From: Agaribacter marinus
GTDB taxonomy: Bacteria; Pseudomonadota; Gammaproteobacteria; Enterobacterales; Alteromonadaceae
Assembly: GCF_030160655.1 (NCBI RefSeq)
Contig: NZ_BSOT01000012.1
Span: 58,313-122,312, forward strand
Direction of reading: 5' to 3'
DNA: 64,000 nt
The translations under genes were made by a program, and so were the position numbers. Of this stretch, positions 44,894 through 54,711 are shown in pieces. Below the pieces are notes generated by a model. It saw nothing but the letters and a program-made list of their open reading frames with translations, was not told the origin of the DNA and made no database searches. Within the stretch, counting starts at the first letter, position 1. Each line of letters opens with the position of its first letter.

Positions 44894-45331
44894 ATGCATG
44901 TAGTATGTGCAAAGTGTGGCGCGATAAATAGAGTGCCTGAAAGCAAAAGTCATACAAACGCAGGTTGTGGCAAATGTAAATCTGCTATTTACGAAGGAAA
45001 ACCTGTTGCCTTAACAGATCACAGTTTTTTTCGTTATGTAGAGCAAAACGACCTCCCCATCATTGTTGATTTTTGGGCGTCTTGGTGTGGGCCTTGTAAA
45101 GCAATGGCGCCAGTATTTGAATCAGTTGCCATGCAATCTGACGGTTTATTATTTGCTAAAGTGGATACACAAGAAGCGCAGCAGATTGCTGCCGAAGCAG
45201 GTATTCGATCAATTCCTACCCTAATCTTCTTTCATAAAGGTGCAGAAGTTGACCGAATGTCGGGCGCACTAAATGAATCTCAGCTAAAACAATGGATCAT
45301 GAAGTGCGTAAATAAGCTTTCAAATAATTAG
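44894..45331 (+). CDS. trxC: Thioredoxin 2 (TrxC) with N-terminal zinc finger
   Basis: 145 aa. Zinc-binding cysteines CAKCG (residues 5, 8) and CGKCK (25, 28) form the N-terminal module that distinguishes TrxC from TrxA. The thioredoxin domain carries the active site WASWCGPCKAMAP and the cis-proline loop IRSIPTLIFF. A cytoplasmic disulfide reductase, OxyR-regulated in E. coli. Isolated between the racemase and the GH110 genes. Confidence 0.96.
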   Translation: MHVVCAKCGAINRVPESKSHTNAGCGKCKSAIYEGKPVALTDHSFFRYVEQNDLPIIVDFWASWCGPCKAMAPVFESVAMQSDGLLFAKVDTQEAQQIAAEAGIRSIPTLIFFHKGAEVDRMSGALNESQLKQWIMKCVNKLSNN

Positions 45332-45350
45332 GCTAAGGCTTAAGCCAGAT

Positions 45351-47189
45351 TTATTGCTTAAAGCCATCATTGCCTTTTATTTGTATGGCCTTAGAGTCAT
45401 TCGACATTTTAGTCGCTAAGGTCCAGTTAAAACGCTTGGCAGTGTTTCCGATAAGTTGTACGTTGTTAGAATAGTTAATATCAACGGATGGATAATCTTT
45501 TATCGTTGGGTAATCGTCGCTAAATGTTAGCGTATTACCTGAAACAATAAGGCCGTCTACTGATTTGCTATGTACGAGCAAGCCGTTAAATGAACGAATG
45601 TTGTTATCAATGAATTGCACGTTTTTATGGTAATACCCTTCACCAATTCGTTGCTCAGATGTTAGCATGGGGGATACAAATAGTGGGTAATGCGGTTTGC
45701 CACTAAACCCAGTATTTACAAAAGTATTATTCCTAATTATTACATCTTCTACAGCGCCGGATTCGTACCAACTCTTATTGTCACCTTCAATCAAAATGCC
45801 ATGCATTTGATTATTAAAGTAGTTGTTTTCGATGAGCACTTTTCCTTTGGTAGTGACCAATGCGCCACGGGCGCGGTTTTCCATCACCATATTGTTACGA
45901 AAGGTTAGGTTGGGCTGCCACGTTAAATTTTCTAGCGACATTGGGACATTGGGCAAATTGTCTGGTGTATCTGCTAAGGTCACTACGAACCGCTTGTCAT
46001 TTAACACTTCAATCGCCGTAATACTAGATTCAAAGAATGGTAGTACGGTTTCTCGCGACAAAATTGCAATGCGATCGCCCACTTCGCCAAATATTAGACC
46101 CATTTGTTGAAAGTGACTAATAGACGCAATAAATTTGTTGTCGCCTAAGTAAGCGTCAATATTCACGTATGCGCCATGCACATTAATACCGTCATCTAAC
46201 ATATGTTCCATTAAACTGTTTTCGACAATAATCTCACCTTTACAACCGATAAAGTGCGTGGCATCCGCTCGGGTGGCAACTAGCCGTCCATCTGCAGAGC
46301 TAACGGTAAATTTATTTACATGAATGTTTTCGGTGCGCTCTACTATGAGTGCCATGCCACCTGCAGCAAGCACGCTTACATTGTCTATTTTTACGTCTTT
46401 CGAATTTGTTATATGAATGCCTGGCACCAATCTGCTTGTTGGGTTATTGCCATATACTATAAGCACACTGTCTTTTGGCGGCGGGAGGCGATTGCCAATA
46501 TTACTTAATTCTACGATATCATCACCGACCAACTTTGCATGGAGCGTTAACCAAGGTAATCCGTAGTCGTAAGTGTTAAATATTGGCGAGCGTGTTTTAG
46601 GGTTAAAAACAATATTGCTACCGGTTGGGTCAAGCTGTCCGAATCGGTCGAAGAAAAGTCGATTGTCTTGAATTTTATAAGGTGCATTTTGTTTATCCAC
46701 CTTCACTTGAAAGGTTTTATTTACCTTGTTGCTTTTGACAACGGTCAATTCGGCATGAAAAGGGCGTATAAAGTCAATGGTGAAATTTTTGAGCGTGATA
46801 TTCTGCCCACTTTCTACGGTAAACGGTACCATTCTGCCGTGGAACATGAAGGTTGAACCAGAGCCATCAATTGTGAGTTTTCGAGAATTGAAAAGACCAA
46901 AGCCCATTCGCTTCAGTCCGTTGTCATGATTTGCGACATAACGGTATTTTTCTATGGCGTTATCAGGGTAGAAGTCATATTGGCCTTTCGGAAAAACAAG
47001 TGTGACATTTTCTTCATTAGATACCGATTTGATCAGTTGTTGTAGTTCAAAGGTAATGTCTTTTCCTGGCGATATCCCGTGCGCAGACACGTCGATGACT
47101 TTTGCTTGTGCGCCAAATACAAGACTTAAGAAGCAAATTAGAAATATTGATTTGCTGTGAATTGATTTAAAGTGACTAAATTTGTACAT
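45351..47189 (-). CDS. GH110 alpha-1,3-galactosidase, secreted right-handed beta-helix
   Basis: About 612 aa from the Met at 47189, which gives a signal peptide ending FGAQA; the frame reaches 47225 and neither start has a clear ribosome site. Parallel beta-helix protein with the GH110 core: ADGRLVATRADATHFIGCKGEIIVENS then MLDDGINVHGAYV. The Asp of ADATHF and the DD pair lie 23 and 24 residues apart, the spacing I recall for the catalytic aspartates of the Pseudoalteromonas GH110. Family members remove terminal alpha-1,3-galactose from blood-group-B-type or carrageenan-like glycans. No sulfatase or other polysaccharide-utilisation gene is adjacent. Confidence 0.85.
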   Translation of the reverse strand: MYKFSHFKSIHSKSIFLICFLSLVFGAQAKVIDVSAHGISPGKDITFELQQLIKSVSNEENVTLVFPKGQYDFYPDNAIEKYRYVANHDNGLKRMGFGLFNSRKLTIDGSGSTFMFHGRMVPFTVESGQNITLKNFTIDFIRPFHAELTVVKSNKVNKTFQVKVDKQNAPYKIQDNRLFFDRFGQLDPTGSNIVFNPKTRSPIFNTYDYGLPWLTLHAKLVGDDIVELSNIGNRLPPPKDSVLIVYGNNPTSRLVPGIHITNSKDVKIDNVSVLAAGGMALIVERTENIHVNKFTVSSADGRLVATRADATHFIGCKGEIIVENSLMEHMLDDGINVHGAYVNIDAYLGDNKFIASISHFQQMGLIFGEVGDRIAILSRETVLPFFESSITAIEVLNDKRFVVTLADTPDNLPNVPMSLENLTWQPNLTFRNNMVMENRARGALVTTKGKVLIENNYFNNQMHGILIEGDNKSWYESGAVEDVIIRNNTFVNTGFSGKPHYPLFVSPMLTSEQRIGEGYYHKNVQFIDNNIRSFNGLLVHSKSVDGLIVSGNTLTFSDDYPTIKDYPSVDINYSNNVQLIGNTAKRFNWTLATKMSNDSKAIQIKGNDGFKQ

Positions 47190-47313
47190 ATTATTAAAAT
47201 TTTTATCAATTGATATTATTATCATACGGCTAAATGATTAAAAGTAAACGTTTACATTTTTGCTTTTAACTTTATTAATCTTTGTTTTTATATGCATTTT
47301 TGAATACCTCGTT

Positions 47314-47826
47314 TTAGGGAGAGTTTATTGCGAGGGTATTATTCTTATCTCTTGCTTGACGTACCGCGTTGTTCGTCTTGTCATAGCCAAGTTTACACAA
47401 GCGGTCATAAAACAATACACTGGCTGTTGCTGCAAGATTTAGGTTGCTTCTGCACGGTATAAACACCACATGATCAGCCTCATCTACGAGTGTTTGAGAT
47501 ACACTCCCGTCTTCTGGACCAAAAATATAGTATGCATTCTCTGGGTGTTTAAATTCTGGGAGTGCAATCGCATTTTCTACCAGCTCAATCACTACACTAA
47601 TGGCGCCATCGGGTTTGTAAGCGAGTAAGTCGTCTACGCCAACCGTAGGTATTTGTTTTCTAAAATTCTGAGTGTCTTGGGCAAAGTCTTTATTGTTGTC
47701 TTTGGCATAACCAAACCGTTGCCCCGTATAAAAAATGGATGATGCGCCAAAACATCCTGCCGAACGCAAAATAGCCGCTACATTGGTAGCGGCTTTTGGA
47801 TTTACTAAGCCAATACTAAAAGGCAT
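47314..47826 (-). CDS. SpoU/TrmH-family RNA 2'-O-methyltransferase
   Basis: 170 aa SPOUT enzyme: FSIGLVNPKAATNVAAILRSAGCFGASSIFYTG (motif 1 with the catalytic Arg), YYIFGPEDGSVSQTLV (motif 2), and IPCRSNLNLAATASVLFYDRL (motif 3, knot). It is a minimal SPOUT domain without an N-terminal L30e-like domain. The modified RNA is not identifiable, although the NPKAATN start differs from TrmL and TrmJ. It begins 2 bases after the ppc stop, so it is co-transcribed with ppc. Confidence 0.9.
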   Translation of the reverse strand: MPFSIGLVNPKAATNVAAILRSAGCFGASSIFYTGQRFGYAKDNNKDFAQDTQNFRKQIPTVGVDDLLAYKPDGAISVVIELVENAIALPEFKHPENAYYIFGPEDGSVSQTLVDEADHVVFIPCRSNLNLAATASVLFYDRLCKLGYDKTNNAVRQARDKNNTLAINSP

Positions 47827-47828
47827 AG

Positions 47829-50447
47829 TTAGCCGGTGTTTCTCATACCAACAGCAATACCAGTAATTGCTACCATCATTGCACGTTCAAGTGTTTCCAC
47901 ATCGTTATCACTAAATTCAGAAGCCTCTGCTTTTCTGATTCTGTCGAGTAGCTCTATTTGCAAGTAGTGCAGCGGTTGAAGATAAGTGGCGCGTATATTC
48001 ATTGATGTGCGGCCATGAGGGTCATCTTCCATCATGTGTTCATGCCCCGTAATTGACAACAATGAATCAATACTGTCAGTCAATTCCTTACGCAAAGCTT
48101 CGCCGAAGTGAGAAAGCTCATTCGGTACTAAGCGCTTGTCATAAGCGGCGCTGATTTTAGGATCGGCCTTCTTAAATACCATATCAAGCATGGAAATACG
48201 TGAAGCGAAAAATGGCCATTGTTCAATCATTTCTTGGACAAGTGGATTGTTTTCTGTCGTATTTATGCTGTCAATTGCACGCATTACCCCCAACCAACTG
48301 GGTAATACTAAACGAGTTTGTGCCCAAGCAAAAATCCAAGGTATTGCTCGTAAGCTCTCGATCCCACCTTGCGGTTTTCGCTTAGCTGGGCGGCTACCTA
48401 ATGGTAATTTGCCGAGTTCTTGCTCAGGCGTGGCAACACGGAAATAAGGAACAAAATCTTTGTCATGGCGCACAGTTTGCCGGTAGTTGTCCCTGCCTTT
48501 GTTGGCCATTTGTGTAATGATGTTTCGCCATTCAGCTTTTGGTGCGGGTGGCGGAGATGTAACGGCTTCAACTACTGCTGAGGCGTATAAGGACAAGCTA
48601 CGTTTTGCCAATTGTGGCATACCAAACTTATAACGGATGGTTTCACCTTGTTCAGTAACTCTAAAGCCACCTTCAAGTGAACCTGGTGGTTGCGAATGAA
48701 TAGCAGCTTTAGCTGGCAAGCCACCTCGCCCAATGGTGCCGCCACGTCCGTGGAACAATGTGAGCTGAATGTTGTTTTCACTGGCTAAATTTACAAGGGC
48801 TTCTTGAGATTCATATTGTGCCCAACCTGCCGCCAGTGAGCCGGCATCCTTCGCAGAGTCCGAGTAGCCAATCATTACGTACTGCCGGCCATTGATATAA
48901 TGTCGATACCATTCAATGCCAAGTAAGGCCTTCATTGCTTGTGGTGAGTGATTTAAATCATCTAACGTTTCAAACAGCGGCGCCACTGGCATTGGCCAGT
49001 TGACACCTGCTTCTTGCAATAGCAATTGAACGGCCAATACATCTGACGGCTCACGGGCCATTGAAATGATATAAATACCAAAGCCCGCCTTATCGTTATT
49101 GGCAATAACCTCACACGTATCTAACACTTCTTGTACGTCGTCAGAAGGCGACCAGTTTTTGGGTACAAGCGGGCGTTTGGAGGATAGTTCTTTAAGTAAG
49201 AACGCTTGTTTCTCTTCTTCGCTCCACTCGTTATAGTCGCCCATATCAAGATATTGGGTGATTTCGCTAAACACATCTGCATGGCGTTGAGAGTCTTGCC
49301 TAATATCTAGTTTCAACAATTGCGCGCCAAAAGCATGTGCGCGCCTCAGTGTATCTAACAAGGCGCCATCGGCAATAACACGCATATTGCACTCGCACAA
49401 TGATTCATAACATGTATTGAGTGGTGCTAACAATTCATCTGTGCTTTGAATCCAATGCTTGCTATCTACTTTGCCTTCTCTAGTCAGTTCTAACTTTTGA
49501 ATAAGTGGTTTTAAAATCGCGCGATAAGGTTCTTTTTTATCTCCGATTTTCTCGCGCAGTTCATCGTTACATTTGTTCATTGACAACTCAGTGTATAAAC
49601 GATGTAAATCTTCTAAAAATAGCTTGGCCGCGCGCCGCCTAGCTCTGTGTAGTACTTCTTGTGTCACTGAAGCGGTAACAAATGGGTTACCATCGCGATC
49701 ACCGCCCATCCATGAGCTAAATTGCACTGGTTTTGCGGTCAATGGGAGGCGCTGCGAGAAGCGAGTTTGTAAGAATTCGTCAAGTTCACGCATAAACTCA
49801 GGAATTGCTTCCCATAATGAATTTTCGATGACGGAATATCCCCAACGGGCTTCATCCACTGGCGTGGGTCTTATTGAACGTATTTCTTCTGTGTGCCATG
49901 CTTGCGCAATTAAGTCAGCAACACGTGTTTTACTCCTAGCGCGTTCAGATTCACTCATTTCTGTTGAATGGAGTGTTAATAATTGGCTTGCTAATTCCCG
50001 GTGCTTATGAATGTTTGTGCGGCGAGTCACCTCGGTTGGGTGAGCTGTAAGAACTAGATCGACGTTAAGGTTTTCAATGGCCTTCTTGATGTCGTCTTCA
50101 CTTACTTCTTTGCCAGAGTTGTCGAGTAAATTAGTTAGTTGCAAAGACAAGGTATCAGCAGAGGTTGCTGCGGTATTAAACTCTTGCTCAGCAATATTGG
50201 CGAGATTTAAGAACTGCGCAAATGCTCTACCAATGGTCAATAAGGATTTGTTATCAAGTGAAGCGAGTGTTTCTGCTAATTTTTGTGTAGATGCTTCATC
50301 CCCATTTGCCGACGCTCGGCCATCATGACGGATCTGTTCAATGCGATGCAACCATTCAGAACCTAACTCCGTTTCAATTGTTTCGCCTAAGGTAGCGCCT
50401 AGGTACTTAATAGTGTCTTTCAACTGAGTGACCAGATCTTGCTTCAT
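47829..50447 (-). CDS. ppc: Phosphoenolpyruvate carboxylase
   Basis: 872 aa, near E. coli length (883). Catalytic motifs: VLTAHPTEVTRRT, MGGDRDGNPFVT, IGYSDSAKDAG, and the glycine loop FHGRGGTIGRGG. The C-terminus ends RNTG, the conserved carboxy terminus needed for activity. It replenishes oxaloacetate from PEP and bicarbonate. About 250 bases upstream, shared with the divergent FKBP gene, hold the promoters. Confidence 0.98.
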   Translation of the reverse strand: MKQDLVTQLKDTIKYLGATLGETIETELGSEWLHRIEQIRHDGRASANGDEASTQKLAETLASLDNKSLLTIGRAFAQFLNLANIAEQEFNTAATSADTLSLQLTNLLDNSGKEVSEDDIKKAIENLNVDLVLTAHPTEVTRRTNIHKHRELASQLLTLHSTEMSESERARSKTRVADLIAQAWHTEEIRSIRPTPVDEARWGYSVIENSLWEAIPEFMRELDEFLQTRFSQRLPLTAKPVQFSSWMGGDRDGNPFVTASVTQEVLHRARRRAAKLFLEDLHRLYTELSMNKCNDELREKIGDKKEPYRAILKPLIQKLELTREGKVDSKHWIQSTDELLAPLNTCYESLCECNMRVIADGALLDTLRRAHAFGAQLLKLDIRQDSQRHADVFSEITQYLDMGDYNEWSEEEKQAFLLKELSSKRPLVPKNWSPSDDVQEVLDTCEVIANNDKAGFGIYIISMAREPSDVLAVQLLLQEAGVNWPMPVAPLFETLDDLNHSPQAMKALLGIEWYRHYINGRQYVMIGYSDSAKDAGSLAAGWAQYESQEALVNLASENNIQLTLFHGRGGTIGRGGLPAKAAIHSQPPGSLEGGFRVTEQGETIRYKFGMPQLAKRSLSLYASAVVEAVTSPPPAPKAEWRNIITQMANKGRDNYRQTVRHDKDFVPYFRVATPEQELGKLPLGSRPAKRKPQGGIESLRAIPWIFAWAQTRLVLPSWLGVMRAIDSINTTENNPLVQEMIEQWPFFASRISMLDMVFKKADPKISAAYDKRLVPNELSHFGEALRKELTDSIDSLLSITGHEHMMEDDPHGRTSMNIRATYLQPLHYLQIELLDRIRKAEASEFSDNDVETLERAMMVAITGIAVGMRNTG

Positions 50448-50696
50448 ACGTAAAGTGATTCCTATATTACTATTCTGATTTAACCATACTTCGATAGCAC
50501 TACTATGTCTAGGCAGAGTCTATATAGATCCCATCTATTAAATAATGCAATTATCAATCTTGTTAAAGAGATATTAAATGTTGATGTTTTTTTATACTGA
50601 AAATGCTTGTGATGGTTATAAATACGAAAATAACGCAATTAGGATTGAAGATTCGGCCATGGTATCCTTGCGCTTTTTAATATTAGCGGAAATATT

Positions 50697-51317
50697 GTGA
50701 GCGATAAATATACAAGTATAGAAGAACAAGCCAGTTATGGTATTGGTTTTCAAATGGGACAGCAATTGACATCAAACCCTTTTGACGGGTTGGATATTAA
50801 TATTGTGCTTGAGGGAGTGAAGCAAGGTTTTTCTGGTCAAGCACCTGAAGTAAGTAATGAGGCCTTAAGAACTGCATTCAATGAGATTCATCAGCGTATG
50901 CAAGCAGCTAAACAAACGCAGTTTGCAGAAGTAATGGCAAAGGGTAAAACTTATCTTGAAGAAAACGCCAAGCGTGACGAAATCACAGTAACTGATACTG
51001 GCTTACAGTATGAAGTACTGAATACTGGTGACGGTGATAAGCCGAGTGCTGCATCTACTGTTAGAACGCATTACCATGGAACGTTGATAGACGGAACAGT
51101 ATTTGATAGTAGTTATGACCGTGGTGAACCAGCTGAATTCCCAGTAAATGGTGTAATCAAAGGTTGGACTGAAGCATTACAATTGATGTCTGTAGGTGAT
51201 AAGTGGCGTTTGCACGTACCATATGATTTAGCTTACGGAGAGCAAGGTGCAGGTGCGGCCATTGGCCCATTCAGCACGCTAGTGTTTGACGTTGAGTTGC
51301 TTGACATCGTTGCGTAG
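50697..51317 (+). CDS. fklB: FKBP-type peptidyl-prolyl isomerase FklB
   Basis: 206 aa. The N-terminal dimerisation helices (YGIGFQMGQQLTSNPFDGLDINIVLEGVKQGFSG) are followed by the FKBP domain (VRTHYHGTLIDGTVFDSSYDRGEPAEFPVNGVIKGWTEALQLMSVGDKWRLHVPYDLAYG). There is no signal peptide, so it is cytoplasmic FklB (FKBP22) rather than FkpA. Start is a GTG at 50697 with GCGGA upstream. Confidence 0.95.
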   Translation: MSDKYTSIEEQASYGIGFQMGQQLTSNPFDGLDINIVLEGVKQGFSGQAPEVSNEALRTAFNEIHQRMQAAKQTQFAEVMAKGKTYLEENAKRDEITVTDTGLQYEVLNTGDGDKPSAASTVRTHYHGTLIDGTVFDSSYDRGEPAEFPVNGVIKGWTEALQLMSVGDKWRLHVPYDLAYGEQGAGAAIGPFSTLVFDVELLDIVA

Positions 51318-51332
51318 CAAAGTAGTGAGTTC

Positions 51333-51352
51333 GGAGTGGTGTTCACCACTCC
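51333..51352 (+). terminator. Hairpin downstream of fklB
   Basis: GGAGTGGT / ACCACTCC perfect 8-bp stem with a GTTC loop, 16 bases after the stop. No T-tract follows, so it may be an RNA 3'-end stabiliser rather than an intrinsic terminator. Confidence 0.5.
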
Positions 51353-51490
51353 TGCGCCCAATAATTATTATATCGTATTTCCAATCGTTTAAATTCTTAG
51401 ACGTTAATTTTTTGTAAATCAATAATTTGCTTGTACATGTACTTGTGTCACAATGTGCGTACCAGCGTAGTTTTAGTTTTTATTTTCTAT

Positions 51491-52003
51491 ATGTTACTTT
51501 TTAAGAATGTTATCGTTTACATTAATCGTACACTTGGCGTGTTTGTCAGTTACGCCACTATGATTATGGCCGTTTTGATGTTTTCAGTTGTATTGCTTCG
51601 TTATGGTTTTAATCTCGGTTGGATAGGCTTACAAGAATCGATAACCTATTTACATGCCGCTGTATTTTTACTTGGCGCAGCTTTTACGTTTCAACATGAT
51701 GGGCATGTCCGAGTAGATGTTTTTTATCGGCGCTTTTCTGTCAGAAAACGCGCGATAGTTGATTTCTTTGGTGCATTACTCTTCATGTTACCCGTGAGTA
51801 TTTATTTATTTGTTGTTTGTTATGGTTATGTTGTTGAATCATGGCAACTATTGGAAGGAAGCAGGGAGCCAGGTGGTTTGCCTTTTGTTTACATATTAAA
51901 ATCATTTTTGTTGATATTTGCCGGTTCTATGGCCTTGCAAGCAATCACTGAACTACTCAATCAAGGCAACAAAATTTTTGACAAGCAGTTGGTTTCGTCA
52001 TAA
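51491..52003 (+). CDS. dctQ: TRAP transporter small membrane subunit (DctQ type)
   Basis: About 170 aa with four membrane helices (LGVFVSYATMIMAVLMFSVVLLRYGFN, ITYLHAAVFLLGAAFTF, FGALLFMLPVSIYLFVVCYGYVV, SFLLIFAGSMALQAITEL). The FQHDGHVRVDVFYRRFS loop is characteristic of DctQ proteins. The frame extends upstream to 51431; the ATG at 51491 gives a normal N-terminus but has no clear ribosome site. It shares one base with the dctM start (TAATG). Order here is Q-M-P rather than the common P-Q-M. Confidence 0.88.
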   Translation: MLLFKNVIVYINRTLGVFVSYATMIMAVLMFSVVLLRYGFNLGWIGLQESITYLHAAVFLLGAAFTFQHDGHVRVDVFYRRFSVRKRAIVDFFGALLFMLPVSIYLFVVCYGYVVESWQLLEGSREPGGLPFVYILKSFLLIFAGSMALQAITELLNQGNKIFDKQLVSS

Positions 52004-53370
52004 TGGAATGGTTGTCTTTACTCTTATTTTTTGCAGTTTGCGGTGCTTTGTTGCTTGGTTATCCTGTCGCGTTAACACTTGCAGGCGTATCGCTAATGTT
52101 TGCTGGTATTGGTGCGTTGTTCGGTGTATTTGACACAAGTTACTTACTCACAATCCCGTCTCGTCTATTTGGTATTATCAGCAATACTACGTTGATTGCT
52201 GTACCGTTGTTTGTATTGATGGGTGTGATCCTTGAACGAGCCAAAATAGCAGAAGATCTATTGACGTCTATGTCTGCTGTGTTGGGACGATATAGAACTG
52301 GACTTGGCGTATCTGTAATTCTTGTCGGAATGTTACTTGCTGCAAGCACTGGTATTGTGGGTGCAACCGTAGTGACGATGGGCTTAATGTCTCTACCAAC
52401 CATGTTGAAACGTGGATATTCTCCTTCGTTAGCCGCTGGTACTATCTGTGCAACAGGTACATTAGGGCAGATAATTCCGCCGTCTATTGCGTTAGTGTTA
52501 TTGGGTGATGTACTTAGTAGTGCGTATCAAAAAGCCCAATTAGATATGGGAATTTTTTCGCCAGACAGTGTCTCTGTGGGAGATTTGTTTGTCGGGGCGT
52601 TAATGCCTGGTTTGTTATTGGTTGTAATGTATTTACTGTACTTGTGGGCGGTCAGTCGGTTTTCTCCCGATCAGGTGCCCAAAGAAGGTCAATCAAATGA
52701 ACACACTTCGATTTGGCCCTTGCTTGGCGCATTGATTCCACCTTTAGTGTTAATTGTATGTGTACTTGGCTCTATTTTATTGGGATATGCAACACCCACT
52801 GAAGCGGCGAGTGTCGGCGCGGTTGGAGCGCTTATTTTAGCGGCGATCAAAAAAACGCTCACCTTATCAACCTTTAAATACGTCACTACCGAAACAACGA
52901 AAGTGACGTCTATGGTGTTTCTAATTTTAATCGGGGCGAGCCTATTCTCTTTAGTTTTTAGAGGATTTGGTGGGGAAGATTTATTGAAATCGATATTTAC
53001 GTCATTACCCGGTGGCTTGTTTACAGCAATGTTACTAGTCATGTTTGTGATATTTTTACTCGGTTTTATTCTCGATTTTATCGAAATAACCTTTGTTGTT
53101 GTACCGATAGTCGCACCGATTTTAATTGTTATGGGGGCTGACCCAATCTGGCTGGGTATTATGATAGCAGTGAACTTGCAAACGTCTTTTCTGACACCTC
53201 CCTTTGGTTTCGCGCTATTCTACTTGCGTGGCGTAGCAAGTGACATAGTTAAGACCGAACAAATATACAAAGGGGTTATCCCCTTTATAATTATTCAGTT
53301 AATATTATTAATTATTATTGCAATAGTGCCTTCGATAGTGACTTGGCTACCCAATATTGTATATGGATAA
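52003..53370 (+). CDS. dctM: TRAP transporter large membrane subunit (DctM type)
   Basis: 455 aa with about 12 membrane helices. The family features LLGYPVALTLAGVSLMFAGIGALFG, GTLGQIIPPSIALVLLGDVL (substrate/Na+ region) and GYATPTEAASVGAVGALIL are present, ending with LQTSFLTPPFGFALFYLRGVA. It is the Na+-coupled transport channel, working with the Q and P subunits. The long DctM form with an insertion around DMGIFSPDSVSVGDLFVGALMPGLLL is common with TakP-type binding proteins. Confidence 0.94.
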   Translation: MEWLSLLLFFAVCGALLLGYPVALTLAGVSLMFAGIGALFGVFDTSYLLTIPSRLFGIISNTTLIAVPLFVLMGVILERAKIAEDLLTSMSAVLGRYRTGLGVSVILVGMLLAASTGIVGATVVTMGLMSLPTMLKRGYSPSLAAGTICATGTLGQIIPPSIALVLLGDVLSSAYQKAQLDMGIFSPDSVSVGDLFVGALMPGLLLVVMYLLYLWAVSRFSPDQVPKEGQSNEHTSIWPLLGALIPPLVLIVCVLGSILLGYATPTEAASVGAVGALILAAIKKTLTLSTFKYVTTETTKVTSMVFLILIGASLFSLVFRGFGGEDLLKSIFTSLPGGLFTAMLLVMFVIFLLGFILDFIEITFVVVPIVAPILIVMGADPIWLGIMIAVNLQTSFLTPPFGFALFYLRGVASDIVKTEQIYKGVIPFIIIQLILLIIIAIVPSIVTWLPNIVYG

Positions 53371-53429
53371 CTCCTAGCAACGTGCGTTTCGTTTATCCGT
53401 AACGCATATAAAAGGCAACATGGAAAATT

Positions 53430-54530
53430 ATGATGAAATTTCTTAAATTATTTGGGCTAATCTTTTCCCTTGTATTATTGAACGCTTGTGGCGGCGCAAA
53501 TGAAAATACCAGTGATGCTGGCGTTTCAAATGCGCAATCAACGGAGGTACATAAGTGGAAACTCGTTACTTCTTGGCCCAAGAATTTTCCAGGTCTTGGT
53601 AGTGCGCCTGAAAGGTTCGCAGATTATGTGAACGAAATGTCTGCCGGTCGATTGCAGGTAACGGTTTATGGCGCAGGTGAGTTGGTGCCGGGGTTTGAAG
53701 TTTTTAATGCGGTTTCCAGTGGCAGTGCGCAAATGGGACATTCGGGGGCTTATTACTGGAAGGGAAAAATACCTGCAGCACCTATTTTTTCAGCTATCCC
53801 ATTTGGTATGAATGTCACCGAAATGAATGCTTGGTTGCATTATGGCGGCGGCATGAAGTTGTGGCAAGAGCTATATCAACCGTTTGGCGTTGTGCCGTTT
53901 GCTGGAGGCAGCACTGGTGTACAAATGGCTGGTTGGTTTAAAAAGGAAATCAATACACTTAATGACCTTCAAGGCCTAAAAATGAGAATACCTGGGCTCG
54001 GCGGCGAAGTGTTAAAAAAGGTCGGTGGGCTTCCTCTTACGCTTACCGGAGGAGAAATTTTTACATCGTTACAAACAGGTGCAATTGATGCCACTGAATG
54101 GGTTGGTCCATATAACGACCAAACCTTTGGATTACATAAAGTGGCAGAATATTACTATACAAGTGGATGGCATGAGCCGGGTACTTTATTAGAGTTCATT
54201 GTCAATGAAAAGGCACTTAAGGGTTTGCCAAAAGATTTACAAAAAATCGTTGAGGTCGCTACCCGCGCGATCAATCAAGATATGCTTGATGAGTACACAT
54301 CAGAAAACCATAAAGCAATGACACAATTAGTAGACGAACATAGTGTTAAATTGCGGACCTTACCTGATGATGTTATTAGTGCGCTGAAAACCGCGACCAA
54401 TGAGGTTATTGCTGAAAAAAGGGCTGAGAACGCCGCTTTTGACAAAATATATGCTGAATACGATGACTTTTATCAAGGTGTTAGGCAGTACCATGCAAAA
54501 TCTGAACGTGCCTATTACTTGAACAGATGA
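53430..54530 (+). CDS. TRAP solute-binding lipoprotein, TakP-like (2-oxo acid/hydroxy acid type)
   Basis: 366 aa. Lipobox LNAC (Cys about residue 20) tethers it to the membrane, unlike the soluble DctP of most systems. The binding domain has KLVTSWPKNFPGLGSAPERFADYV, MRIPGLGGEVLKKVGGLP with the conserved carboxylate-binding Arg, and the strand AIDATEWVGPYNDQTFGLHKVAEYYYTSGWHEPG. The last segment is the ligand/cation signature I associate with TakP and lactate-binding homologues. Ligand is therefore predicted to be a 2-oxo or 2-hydroxy monocarboxylate (inference). It follows dctM by 59 bases. Confidence 0.9.
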   Translation: MMKFLKLFGLIFSLVLLNACGGANENTSDAGVSNAQSTEVHKWKLVTSWPKNFPGLGSAPERFADYVNEMSAGRLQVTVYGAGELVPGFEVFNAVSSGSAQMGHSGAYYWKGKIPAAPIFSAIPFGMNVTEMNAWLHYGGGMKLWQELYQPFGVVPFAGGSTGVQMAGWFKKEINTLNDLQGLKMRIPGLGGEVLKKVGGLPLTLTGGEIFTSLQTGAIDATEWVGPYNDQTFGLHKVAEYYYTSGWHEPGTLLEFIVNEKALKGLPKDLQKIVEVATRAINQDMLDEYTSENHKAMTQLVDEHSVKLRTLPDDVISALKTATNEVIAEKRAENAAFDKIYAEYDDFYQGVRQYHAKSERAYYLNR

Positions 54531-54711
54531 ATGAGTAAAGGAAAGCAAATGCTGCTGGACAGATTTGTTTTTTATTTTTCCATCAGTAGAATGCGCTGCA
54601 AAAATAAAATTAAGGTTTAACTAGTGTAAACGGGCATCAATCAGCATTGGTGTATGCATTAGAAGGACCAACATTAATACAAAATATCGTGCAAAGGCGA
54701 TAGGAGATACC

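Noticed and set aside
49573..50010. 145-aa plus-strand frame antisense to ppc, and similar frames inside lpoA, dctM and mdh
   Set aside because: They are fully embedded in strongly recognised genes on the other strand, without family resemblance.
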